Assembly (NCBI GenBank): GCA_012800565.1
Contig: JAAZIZ010000001.1
Location: 1-6,123 of the forward strand
Origin: Lentisphaerota bacterium
GTDB taxonomy: Bacteria > Verrucomicrobiota > Lentisphaeria > Oligosphaerales > Oligosphaeraceae
Length of the DNA: 6,123 bases
Direction of reading: 5' to 3'
Part shown: piece by piece, positions 1 to 6,123 of the stretch
How the letters are laid out: every line of letters starts with the position of its first letter
Position numbering within the stretch: position 1 is the first letter of the stretch
Made by a program: the position numbers and the translations under genes
The notes under the pieces: model-generated
Told to the model about the DNA's origin: nothing
Seen by the model: the letters and a program-made list of their open reading frames with translations, nothing else
The model's database searches: none

Positions 1-690
1 GAGCTGCTGGTGGTGATAGCCATCATTGCGGTGCTTGCCTCCATGCTGCTGCCGGCTCTGAGCAAGGCTCGCCAGAAAGCCCAGTGCATCAAATGCCTAT
101 CCAACTTCAAAGAGATTGTCAATGGTGCCCTGCAGTATACCATGGACAACGAGGATTACTTTTTCCCGTATCGTGAGACCAACCTCCATCCCAAGGTCGG
201 GGTTGAGAGTTTTTGGTATGGTTCAGAGGCCAGTGAGGGCTATCTGTCGCCGTATTTGCAAAATAAGCACCCGATTGGCTATCGTTACAAATACGCGGCG
301 TTTATGGCCTGCCCGGCGACACCACTTCCGGCTGACAAAAGCTCTACCTATACCCTTGGCTACAGCGCAACCATTTCTACTCATTCCAGCGGAACATGGA
401 CGATTCGCGGCAAGGTCACTCAATTCTCCATGCCTTCCAGAACCTGCATCTTCGGCGATAGTCAGAAAGGTTCGGCCCAGGTCTGGGCCGATTATTTAGG
501 CACCGGCTGGGGCATCCCCCATGGCGACTCCGCCAATTTCGCCTTTTGCGACGGTCATGCAGCCACAGTGCCGCATCATAAGGTTCCCAACCGCAGTGCC
601 GACAGCAGGAACCTCAATGTGCCTTTCTGGGGTGCTATCATTGGCACCGGCAGTTACAGCATTCGTTATCCTGATGTGGAACGTTTTTAA
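1..690 (+). CDS. Prepilin-like protein with H-X9-DG domain (5' partial)
   Basis: The reading frame is open from the first base, so the start lies outside the window; 229 residues and the TAA stop are visible. It opens with ELLVVIAIIAVLASMLLPAL, the hydrophobic helix of type IV prepilins and type II secretion pseudopilins. The first visible Glu is probably the conserved Glu5 of the mature protein, so only a short leader and about four mature residues are missing. The helix runs into SKARQKAQC. A globular part follows, ending with H-GDSANFAFC-DG at residues 174-185, the H-X9-DG motif of the 'prepilin-type processing-associated' family. This architecture exists in many copies in Lentisphaerota, Verrucomicrobia and Planctomycetes. 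The protein is probably processed by a prepilin peptidase and exposed outside the inner membrane; its individual role is unknown. Cysteines lie at visible residues 29, 32, 104, 149 and 183. The family call is firm; the function is not. Confidence 0.93.
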   Translation, partial: ELLVVIAIIAVLASMLLPALSKARQKAQCIKCLSNFKEIVNGALQYTMDNEDYFFPYRETNLHPKVGVESFWYGSEASEGYLSPYLQNKHPIGYRYKYAAFMACPATPLPADKSSTYTLGYSATISTHSSGTWTIRGKVTQFSMPSRTCIFGDSQKGSAQVWADYLGTGWGIPHGDSANFAFCDGHAATVPHHKVPNRSADSRNLNVPFWGAIIGTGSYSIRYPDVERF

Positions 691-694
691 GCTT

Positions 695-740
695 GGCTGC
701 TTGCAGGGTTTAGGAACAGCCGGTTGCCAGTCCTTGGCAA
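695..740 (+). terminator. Possible weak terminator: two small hairpins after the prepilin-like gene
   Basis: Shortly after the TAA stop, TTGCCA (724-729) and TGGCAA (735-740) form a perfect 6-bp stem with a 5-nt loop. Just before it, GGCTG (695-699) pairs with CAGCC (717-721) across a 17-nt loop. No T-run follows, so this is not a standard intrinsic terminator. It could instead be an operator or have no function. Confidence 0.25.
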
Positions 741-798
741 GTATGTGTCCAAACGAGGTTGTGCAAGTATAATATTATTTTCCGGCTTTCCCGGGAGG

Positions 799-844
799 CA
801 ATAACTTCTCAGCACCTGCGTTATACTATCGGGTTTAGTTATTG
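799..844 (+). promoter_or_regulatory. 8-bp inverted repeat around a TATACT box upstream of the sigma gene
   Basis: CAATAACT (799-806) is the exact reverse complement of AGTTATTG (837-844). The arms flank a 30-nt spacer holding TATACT (822-827), a reasonable -10 hexamer, and the dyad ends 11 nt before the sigma ATG. A second -10-like sequence, TATAAT, lies at 768-773. Neither box has a convincing -35 at 16-18 bp. The element could be an operator or leader stem for the sigma-kinase operon. This is inferred only from symmetry and position. Confidence 0.25.
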
Positions 845-855
845 TCAGGCAGAAG

Positions 856-1455
856 ATGAGTGATTACAATCTCGAAGACATGAATTGGCTGGCGGAATGT
901 TTTCAGGAACACCGCACGCGTTTGCTGCAGGTGGCCCGTCTGCATATCCAGCCCATGCTGCTGCGGCGAATCTCCCTTGATGACTTGATGCAGGAATTAT
1001 ACCTGGCCGCCAGCAAGCGTCTGGATTATTTTAAGGCTGCGGCCGAGGTGCCGGTCTTTGTCCGCTTACGCTCCTTGCTGCTGCAGACTCTGGTGGATTT
1101 GGAGCGCAAATATCTGGCCTGCCAGAAACGCGATGCGTTCAAGGAAATCGCTTTCGACCAGCATAATCCTGAAGATACCACAGTCCAGGAACGCTGGAAT
1201 CTGCTGGCGGATACTGTATCCTCACCGCGCACCCATCTGGCCAAGCTGCAACGCCAGGAACTGGTGCGGCAGGCTTTGGCAGAAATGCCGGATACTGATC
1301 GCGAGGTGCTGACTCTGCGCCATTTTGAAAATCTGAGCAATCAGGAGTGTGCCAGTGTTTTAGGCATTGAGGTGAAAGCTGCCAGCATTCGCTATATCCG
1401 GGCTCTGAAGCGCTTCCAGGAAAAACTCAGTGCCAATTCCGAGTTCCGCGTATGA
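856..1455 (+). CDS. Sigma-70 family (ECF-like) RNA polymerase sigma factor
   Basis: This is a 199-residue cytoplasmic protein of typical ECF length. Region 2 spans about residues 10-85 and includes LDDLMQELYL at 41-50, the acidic region 2.2 motif that contacts the beta' clamp helices. Region 4 spans about 133-190, with LPxxxR-like MPDTDREVLTLRHFENLSNQ and a helix-turn-helix at about 161-187. No separate region 1 or 3 and no extra C-terminal domain are visible. The chosen ATG is preceded only by a weak purine stretch (GGCAGAAG), so the ribosome site does not strongly decide the start; the next in-frame ATG, eight codons in, is less likely. Its TGA overlaps the kinase ATG in the sequence ATGA, indicating co-transcription and coupled translation. 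Sigma genes beside Ser/Thr kinases are common in PVC bacteria. The kinase is the likely controller, since no anti-sigma gene is visible. The regulon is unknown. Confidence 0.9.
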   Translation: MSDYNLEDMNWLAECFQEHRTRLLQVARLHIQPMLLRRISLDDLMQELYLAASKRLDYFKAAAEVPVFVRLRSLLLQTLVDLERKYLACQKRDAFKEIAFDQHNPEDTTVQERWNLLADTVSSPRTHLAKLQRQELVRQALAEMPDTDREVLTLRHFENLSNQECASVLGIEVKAASIRYIRALKRFQEKLSANSEFRV

Positions 1456-3794
1456 ATGATCTTGAGCAACTGCTGGATTTGTATCAGCGGGAATGCCGGG
1501 AAGGGCGTTTCGTCCCCCCTGAGGTATTTGCTCATCGCTACCCGGAATTCGAGTCGGAGCTCCTGGAGTTGCTGCCTGCCATCCAGGCGATGGAGATGCT
1601 GGGGCAGACAGTCGCCTTGCCACCCCCGCCCAATATCTCTTATCCGGAGCATTTGGGAGAGTTCACGCTTCTGCAGCGTTTAGGCTCCGGCGGCATGGGC
1701 ACGGTGTTCAAAGCAGTGCAACAATCCCTGAACCGTGTGGTGGCGATTAAAATCCTGTCGCCATTTTTAGCGGATAAGGAGGAACAGCGCAAAAAGTTCG
1801 AGAACGAGGCCAGAATCATTGCCCAGCTGCATCATACCAACATCGTGCAGGTCTTTGGGGCGGGATATGATCAAGGGTTCTGTTTTTATGTCATGGAGCT
1901 GATCGAGGGGAACGGCTTGCATAAGATCAAGCTGGAGGATTATTTCCCCGGGCTGTCTTTGCATACTGCCATTGCCAAGGTCGGGCTGCAGGCGGCTGAA
2001 GCGCTGGCCTACGCCCATAAAAATAATGTGATCCACCACGATATCAAGCCTGGGAATTTGCTTCTTGACCAGCAAGGCGTGTTGCATGTCAGCGATTTCG
2101 GCTTGGCGACCATCTGGTCGGACGAGAACCTGGCCTCCACCGCGACGCGTACCCAGGATGGCACCTTGCGCTATATGGCACCGGAACGCCTGATTTCCGG
2201 CGAGGATTTGTTTTCTTCCGACCAATACAGCCTGGGGCTTACCTTGTATGAGCTGTTTTCCGGCCGGCCGGCCATCCAGGCCAGCTCTCCGGGGCAGTTG
2301 ATTAAGCGCATTTGCGAGGAGCCGGTTGCACCGTTGTCGGGCAAGCTCTCGGATTTGGCTATCATCATCAACAAGAGCATCAGTTACTCGCCGGCGGAGC
2401 GCTATGCCGACATCTCGGAAATGGCGGCCGACCTGCAGCGTTATCTGAACCATCTGCCTATCAAAGCCAGGGGGACTCCCTTGCCCAGGCGGTTCTGTCT
2501 CTGGGCCCAGCGCAATCCCGCAGTAGCGACCTTGAGCAGTCTGGCAGTGCTGCTGACTATTCTGCTGTTTATGGCGGTGATATACGGGTATCTGCAGGTA
2601 TCCAGCCAGATGCATATTGAGGCAGAACTGCGCAAGGAGGCGGAGGAGGATGCCAGGTTCGCAGAACAGACCCTTGAGCAGATTTTCGACCGCTCCATGC
2701 CGAAACAGAATTTTGAGACTGTCCTGCCGTCAACTGCTACAGCAGTGAAATTTCTGCATAGTCTGCTGCCGTATTATGAAAAAATCTCGCGTCAGCGCAA
2801 TGCTCCGCCGGAGAAGCTGGCAATGGCTCGTCGAGTCATTGGCGCAGTAGCTCTGCAATCCGGTAATCTTTCTTTAGCCGAAGATATGTTGCGGGCTGCC
2901 CTCCAGCACCTGCCGCAGCCATCCGAGGAAGCGGCTTTCAGTCAGGGGCAGCTGGCCTTGGCCGTTGCCCGGCAGCAGCGTTATGCTGAGGCGGTCCAGT
3001 TGTGGCTGGAGGTGGCTGAACAATATGGCGACAGTCCTAATTTTGACAGCCGCCTGGAAGCCGCACGCGCTTACCGCTCTGCGGCTCTGGCAGGCGAGAG
3101 GCGCAATCGCAGTAATCTGCTGGTGGTGACGCCGCAGGAGCGCAAGCACAATCTGCGCCAGTCCGCCCGTATCCTGCGGGGACTCCTGCAGGAGCGGGAG
3201 AACGACCCTGACTGCCGTTTTCTGCAGGCTTTGCTGATTGATGATCTGCCTGAACTTAAACGGGAGTTCTTTGCTTCGCCAGCGGAAGACTCGTTCACCA
3301 TTCTGGCCCGGCTGATCAGCGAAAATCCGGCTAATAATCAGTATCGGGCGGCGCTGGTTCGCCTGGCGGTGAAGCTTGATATTTCCAATCCGGACACGCT
3401 GGCTTACAACAGCGGCAAAATCTATGCGGCGCTTCCGCATGCCGATGCCCTGATGTCCTTAAATCCCTACGATGTGAATGTGCTGAACAGCGCTTTGTCA
3501 TTGCGGCAGAAGCACATTTTCTCATTGCAGAAGCGCAAGCAATTCCGGGCTGCCGACCGGGAGACCGATCGCTTTATCGGCATGATGAAGATGCTCGCCG
3601 CTCAGCCGGATATCTCTGAGTCGCTGCAGGAATGCCTGTTGCGTAACCTGCTGCGTCAGATCAACGGCCATCGCCGTCAGGAACAGCCTGAGGTTTTCCA
3701 GCGCCTGCTGGAGGAGACCAGGGCACTGCTGAATAATTATCATGGCCCGAAAGCCAAGGAATTCCAGCAGCAGCTTGATGCTTACAACCAATAG
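1452..3794 (+). CDS. Membrane-anchored PknB-type serine/threonine protein kinase with TPR-like C-terminal region
   Basis: This 780-residue protein transfers phosphate from ATP to Ser/Thr. Residues 1-60 are an acidic helical leader typical of PVC kinases (PPEVFAHRYPEFESELLELL). The kinase domain spans about 70-335: glycine loop LGSGGMGTV at 77-85, ATP lysine in VAIK (K100), likely alpha-C Glu119, catalytic loop HHDIKPGN at 195-202 (Asp197, Asn202), DFG at 215-217 and APE at 243-245. The activation loop holds several Ser/Thr, including Thr238 before RYMAPE. The usual HRD arginine is His196, making this a non-RD kinase. One hydrophobic helix at about 357-382, after NPAV, should cross the membrane. 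Residues 383-780 are helical, with a coiled-coil-like stretch at 389-412 and TPR-like repeats at about 455-530. They probably lie in the periplasm and may sense a signal or bind a protein. Translation likely starts by coupling at the ATGA overlap, as no ribosome site is visible. The phosphorylation target is unknown; the overlapping sigma factor is the first candidate. Confidence 0.93.
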   Translation: MNDLEQLLDLYQRECREGRFVPPEVFAHRYPEFESELLELLPAIQAMEMLGQTVALPPPPNISYPEHLGEFTLLQRLGSGGMGTVFKAVQQSLNRVVAIKILSPFLADKEEQRKKFENEARIIAQLHHTNIVQVFGAGYDQGFCFYVMELIEGNGLHKIKLEDYFPGLSLHTAIAKVGLQAAEALAYAHKNNVIHHDIKPGNLLLDQQGVLHVSDFGLATIWSDENLASTATRTQDGTLRYMAPERLISGEDLFSSDQYSLGLTLYELFSGRPAIQASSPGQLIKRICEEPVAPLSGKLSDLAIIINKSISYSPAERYADISEMAADLQRYLNHLPIKARGTPLPRRFCLWAQRNPAVATLSSLAVLLTILLFMAVIYGYLQVSSQMHIEAELRKEAEEDARFAEQTLEQIFDRSMPKQNFETVLPSTATAVKFLHSLLPYYEKISRQRNAPPEKLAMARRVIGAVALQSGNLSLAEDMLRAALQHLPQPSEEAAFSQGQLALAVARQQRYAEAVQLWLEVAEQYGDSPNFDSRLEAARAYRSAALAGERRNRSNLLVVTPQERKHNLRQSARILRGLLQERENDPDCRFLQALLIDDLPELKREFFASPAEDSFTILARLISENPANNQYRAALVRLAVKLDISNPDTLAYNSGKIYAALPHADALMSLNPYDVNVLNSALSLRQKHIFSLQKRKQFRAADRETDRFIGMMKMLAAQPDISESLQECLLRNLLRQINGHRRQEQPEVFQRLLEETRALLNNYHGPKAKEFQQQLDAYNQ

Positions 3795-3805
3795 CAGCAT
3801 CAGTT

Positions 3806-5377
3806 TTATGGGCGCAGCAGGATATAAGTAGGCAATCCTATGACCTGGTAATGCTTCAGGACTGTTTGCACCAGCGGGTCGTTGCCGGCATCAGACTGGA
3901 AAGAGACTTTCACCAGCGGTTCCATGAAATCTACTACTTCCGGTTCCTGCAAGACCGCTCTATGCATTGCCAGACAGCTCTTGCAGGTGGCACCCCAGAA
4001 ATCCAGCAGCACAAGTTTATTTTCCTGCTTTGCCTGGTGCAGGGCAGCCAGCAGGTCGCTCTGCCAGCCCGGCAGCAGCTCCGAATGTGAGCCGCTCTGT
4101 TGCCGGAACAATGTTATCCCCAGGAAGAGATAATATCCTGCTACCAGCAGAATCAGAATCCCGAATCCTTTCTTTACCTGGACCATCCAGGAGCCAGGTT
4201 TGGGCAAGTGCGAGATACCTGCGCCCAACAGTGGCCAGGGCAGGGCCATGCCGAGGCCCAGCAGCAGCGGCAGAAATATTCCCGCCGGATTGCCCTTGAG
4301 GTGCAAATCAGTGGCCAGAAGCAGCACCCAGATCAGCACCGGAGCCACGCAGGCACCGGCCAGCAGAGCCGAGACTGCGCCCAGAATCAGGGCGGTCAGC
4401 CAGGCCTGGCTGCGCTGCTGTGTGCCGCCTTTGCGGAAACGCGAGAAATCCAGCAGAATGACATCGAACATCGCCAGCCCCAGGAAAACGAAAATCAGTG
4501 CGATAATCAGATTGAACCAGGGTGAGGAATTGATGGCTCCGAAGCGCGCACCGGTCAGCACCACTACAGCTCCCAGTCCGCCGTATACGGCCGCCATAGC
4601 CAGTCCATACAGTCCGCCCAGCCACAAACCGCGCCAGCGTCCTCCGCCGTCACTCGCGCGTGCGCCGATAATACTCAGATTGATGGGGATCATAGGCAGT
4701 ACGCAGGGAGTCAGGTTCAGCAGCAATCCCAGTGGGATGACCAGCAGCGCAGCCAGGAACAGCCCGTAACGCTTGAAGACCAGACTCAGGAAATTATCTT
4801 CCGGTGCCGGCGCTTCGCCGCTCACGCCTTGTTGCAGCCAGGCTAGAAAAGCCTCCTTATTCAGGTATCCGCTGGTCCTGGCCAGAACTTCAGTTGCAGC
4901 AAGCTGCTGCAGCCAGACTTCTGCTTGTGAGGAGACGCCGGCAGGTCCTCCCGCGTCTGCAACCGGCTGCCCGGCGGCAGGGATGCCGGCATCTGCCGTC
5001 AGCAGGAATTTTCTGGTTGCCGGCAGGAAGCAGAGTCCATCTATGCAGGCGGTATATTCGACTGTGACCGGCAGAGGCCAGGTGAGATTTTTCAGTCGAT
5101 ACTGCAGGTCGCCGCTGACTGCATATACCGGACCGTCGGCCGGATTGAGCACTGCCGGCTCCAGCCCACCGCTGCGGCTCGATTCCACACCGGGGGGGAG
5201 GGTAAGAATAAACTGTTCGGCATAAAGGTATCCCGTGGCCGGAATAGCCAAAGTCAGGGTCAGAGTCGCCTCAGACTCATGGACAGCGCTGAGGGCTGCG
5301 GAGACAGAAATGCGCTCGGTGGTTTGCCCTGACAGCAGGCCGGCGAAAAATAAAAAGGACAGAAAGAATTTCATCAT
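3806..5377 (-). CDS. dsbD: DsbD-type thiol:disulfide interchange protein with shortened thioredoxin domain
   Basis: DsbD passes electrons from cytoplasmic thioredoxin across the inner membrane to periplasmic oxidised proteins. The ATG at 5377 gives 523 residues and a signal peptide (MMKFFLSFLFFAGLLSG). A TTG at 5389 would add four residues, and the ATG at 5374 is equally possible; no ribosome site decides. An N-terminal DsbD-alpha domain carries YTACIDGLCFLP (Cys111, Cys116). The membrane core spans about 203-424 with six or seven hydrophobic segments, including LTPCVLPMIP (Cys225) and GACVAPVL (Cys343), the core redox pair. The C-terminal thioredoxin domain begins near 440 with WGATCKSC (Cys465, Cys468) and the cis-proline motif GLPT (Pro516). 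All six family cysteines are present. The oddity is the end: the protein stops at ILLRP, seven residues after the cis-proline, whereas the thioredoxin fold normally continues with another strand and helix of about 25-30 residues. The stop is 11 bp from the convergent kinase stop. Activity is plausible but the fold may be weakened. Confidence 0.9.
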   Translation of the reverse strand: MMKFFLSFLFFAGLLSGQTTERISVSAALSAVHESEATLTLTLAIPATGYLYAEQFILTLPPGVESSRSGGLEPAVLNPADGPVYAVSGDLQYRLKNLTWPLPVTVEYTACIDGLCFLPATRKFLLTADAGIPAAGQPVADAGGPAGVSSQAEVWLQQLAATEVLARTSGYLNKEAFLAWLQQGVSGEAPAPEDNFLSLVFKRYGLFLAALLVIPLGLLLNLTPCVLPMIPINLSIIGARASDGGGRWRGLWLGGLYGLAMAAVYGGLGAVVVLTGARFGAINSSPWFNLIIALIFVFLGLAMFDVILLDFSRFRKGGTQQRSQAWLTALILGAVSALLAGACVAPVLIWVLLLATDLHLKGNPAGIFLPLLLGLGMALPWPLLGAGISHLPKPGSWMVQVKKGFGILILLVAGYYLFLGITLFRQQSGSHSELLPGWQSDLLAALHQAKQENKLVLLDFWGATCKSCLAMHRAVLQEPEVVDFMEPLVKVSFQSDAGNDPLVQTVLKHYQVIGLPTYILLRP

Positions 5378-5417
5378 TATCGCGGGCAAGCATTTGCATT
5401 ATGGGTTGAAAGCTGAT

Positions 5418-5446
5418 GTGCCGGCAGCACAACCTGCTGCCGGCAC
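5418..5446 (-). terminator. Perfect 12-bp-stem hairpin between the CBM9 gene and dsbD
   Basis: GTGCCGGCAGCA (5418-5429) and TGCTGCCGGCAC (5435-5446) are exact reverse complements separated by a 5-nt loop. Read on the minus strand, the hairpin begins about 47 nt after the CBM9-gene stop and ends about 40 nt before the dsbD start. It is followed by ATCAGCTTTC, a poor U-tract. It most likely ends or attenuates transcription from the CBM9 gene, or protects the mRNA 3' end. A leader structure for dsbD is the alternative. Each arm contains the palindrome TGCCGGCA, so a protein-binding site is also possible. The hairpin is certain; its role is inferred. Confidence 0.6.
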
Positions 5447-5493
5447 CAGAGGGTTGCCATATTGCCGCATCAAGTTGAGGTCGGCAGATAAGG

Positions 5494-6123
5494 TCAGTCA
5501 CTGAAAGTCAGTTCGCCAAACGAATCACGGTCGCGGAAACTCATGGTCTCCAGATTCGGGGACCACAATGAGAGTTCTGGCCCGACGCTGCCTTTTTTGG
5601 CGTTTTTGAAGGATTCCCGCCCGACATTGAAGGTCCAAATCGTGCCGGCAGCCGGTTCGGATACACCCAAGGATGCGAAGGGGATTCTGGCAAAGCCGTA
5701 CCATTTGTCACCTTTGCGGGTGCTCAGGTACTCCCATTTGCCATTCCAGCTGGGGTCGGATTTGTTGAAGCCCGGGTCGATGGGGTCTTTAATCAGTCCG
5801 AAAGCGGCTTCGTAGAAAGAGTCCGCCACTGGCCCAAAAATGAAATGGAAATACTCTTCGCGCGCTCCCCGCGGGTCGATGATCAGCTCCAGGCAATCCT
5901 GGCCCCAGCAGGGTCCGTCATGTCCCACTGCAGTGATGGTCCGATCAGCACCGAGATCAGTCTCAATGCCGACATAGAAATTCTCGTTATCACGGATGAC
6001 CTTGAACCGCGACTTCTCTTCAATGTCACCGAGCTGGATGCCGTTCAGGACTTCCCAGTTGGCCTTGCTCCAGCCACCAGTAGTGAAATCGGTCTTGCTG
6101 AGCGGTGCATCCGCCTTGAGGAC
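5494..6123 (-). CDS. Protein ending in a CBM9-like (DOMON-type) carbohydrate-binding domain (5' partial)
   Basis: The minus-strand frame is open to the window edge, so the start is missing; 209 C-terminal residues and a TGA stop are visible. A GTG at 5928 would give only 144 residues and cut through the domain, so it is not a credible start. Counting from the window edge, the pattern is that of family 9-like carbohydrate-binding modules: KVIRDNENFYVGIETD at 41-56, WGQDCLELIIDPRG at 73-86 (the D-x-hydrophobic-E-hydrophobic-x-hydrophobic-D strand), YFHFIFGP at 91-98, WYGFARIPFASLGV at 141-154, GTIWTFNVGRE at 160-170, LWSPN at 186-190 and the closing FGELTF at 202-207. Such modules form a beta-sandwich binding glycan or heme-like ligands. 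They often cap exported glycoside hydrolases or large surface proteins in Lentisphaerota and Planctomycetes. Any catalytic part would lie upstream, outside the window. Cys72 and Cys77 could form a disulfide. The fold call is fairly strong; ligand and full function cannot be told. Confidence 0.8.
   Translation of the reverse strand, partial: VLKADAPLSKTDFTTGGWSKANWEVLNGIQLGDIEEKSRFKVIRDNENFYVGIETDLGADRTITAVGHDGPCWGQDCLELIIDPRGAREEYFHFIFGPVADSFYEAAFGLIKDPIDPGFNKSDPSWNGKWEYLSTRKGDKWYGFARIPFASLGVSEPAAGTIWTFNVGRESFKNAKKGSVGPELSLWSPNLETMSFRDRDSFGELTFSD

Noticed and set aside
521..772. Plus-strand 83-codon frame overlapping the end of the prepilin-like gene and the gap
   Set aside because: It starts within the conserved H-X9-DG coding region in another frame, shows no motif and has no ribosome site.
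1767..2615. Long (282-codon) open frame on the minus strand inside the kinase gene
   Set aside because: It lies antisense to the conserved kinase domain, has no recognisable motif and a low-complexity shadow-type composition.
926..3635. Many CTGCAG sites along the sigma and kinase genes
   Set aside because: Most read as Leu-Gln codon pairs in helical proteins rich in CTG and CAG, so codon usage explains them.
3522..3800. Minus-strand frame downstream of dsbD as a possible frameshifted continuation of the thioredoxin domain
   Set aside because: Its translation lacks the glycine turn and final helix expected after the cis-proline strand and it mirrors the kinase coding sequence.
4200..4769. 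Plus-strand open frame of 189 codons opposite dsbD
   Set aside because: It is antisense to the conserved DsbD membrane core and rich in Ser/Pro/Arg, as expected from the complement of hydrophobic codons.
5043..5066. C-X4-C spacing in the DsbD alpha domain versus C-X5-C in E. coli
   Set aside because: C-X4-C in a YxxCxxxxCxxP context is a common variant among DsbD proteins, so it is not unusual.

Overview
The window looks like a chromosomal segment of a PVC-group bacterium, most likely Lentisphaerota (Victivallales/Lentisphaera-like). Three signals point there. The first gene has the ELLVVIAIIA...SMLLPAL prepilin N-terminus joined to an H-X9-DG motif. It is followed by an ECF-type sigma factor overlapping a planctomycete-style membrane Ser/Thr kinase. 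A CBM9-like carbohydrate-binding domain ends the window. GC content is moderately high by eye and even throughout. I see no RNA genes, insertion sequences, CRISPR arrays or phage genes. The taxonomic call is inference from protein style, not from a marker gene.

Plus strand: (1) 1-690, the 3' part of a prepilin-like H-X9-DG protein, missing only its leader and first mature residues. (2) 691-855, a 165-nt gap with a small hairpin and an 8-bp dyad around a TATACT box; it could hold a weak terminator and the promoter for the next operon. (3) 856-1455, a sigma-70-family (ECF-like) sigma factor. (4) 1452-3794, a 780-residue Ser/Thr protein kinase whose ATG overlaps the sigma stop codon (ATGA). The kinase has one transmembrane helix and a roughly 400-residue, TPR-like region on the far side of the membrane.

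Minus strand: (5) 5494-6123, the C-terminal 209 residues of a protein ending in a CBM9-like/DOMON-type carbohydrate-binding domain, still open at the window edge. (6) A 116-nt gap with a perfect 12-bp-stem hairpin (5418-5446), the probable terminator or leader structure between the two genes. (7) 3806-5377, a DsbD-type thiol:disulfide interchange protein with its alpha domain, membrane core and thioredoxin domain. Its thioredoxin domain stops about seven residues after the cis-proline. The gene converges on the kinase with only 11 bp between stop codons.

How the parts may work together (inference): the sigma factor and kinase form a translationally coupled signalling pair, the kinase sensing something across the membrane and controlling the sigma factor directly or indirectly. 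DsbD feeds reducing equivalents to exported proteins; both flanking exported-type genes contain close cysteine pairs. The most unusual points are the HHD (non-RD) kinase catalytic loop, the shortened DsbD C-terminus at a tight convergent junction, and a cluster of six copies of the palindrome TGCCGGCA in the dsbD/CBM9 half. I did not find a clearly new multi-gene system.
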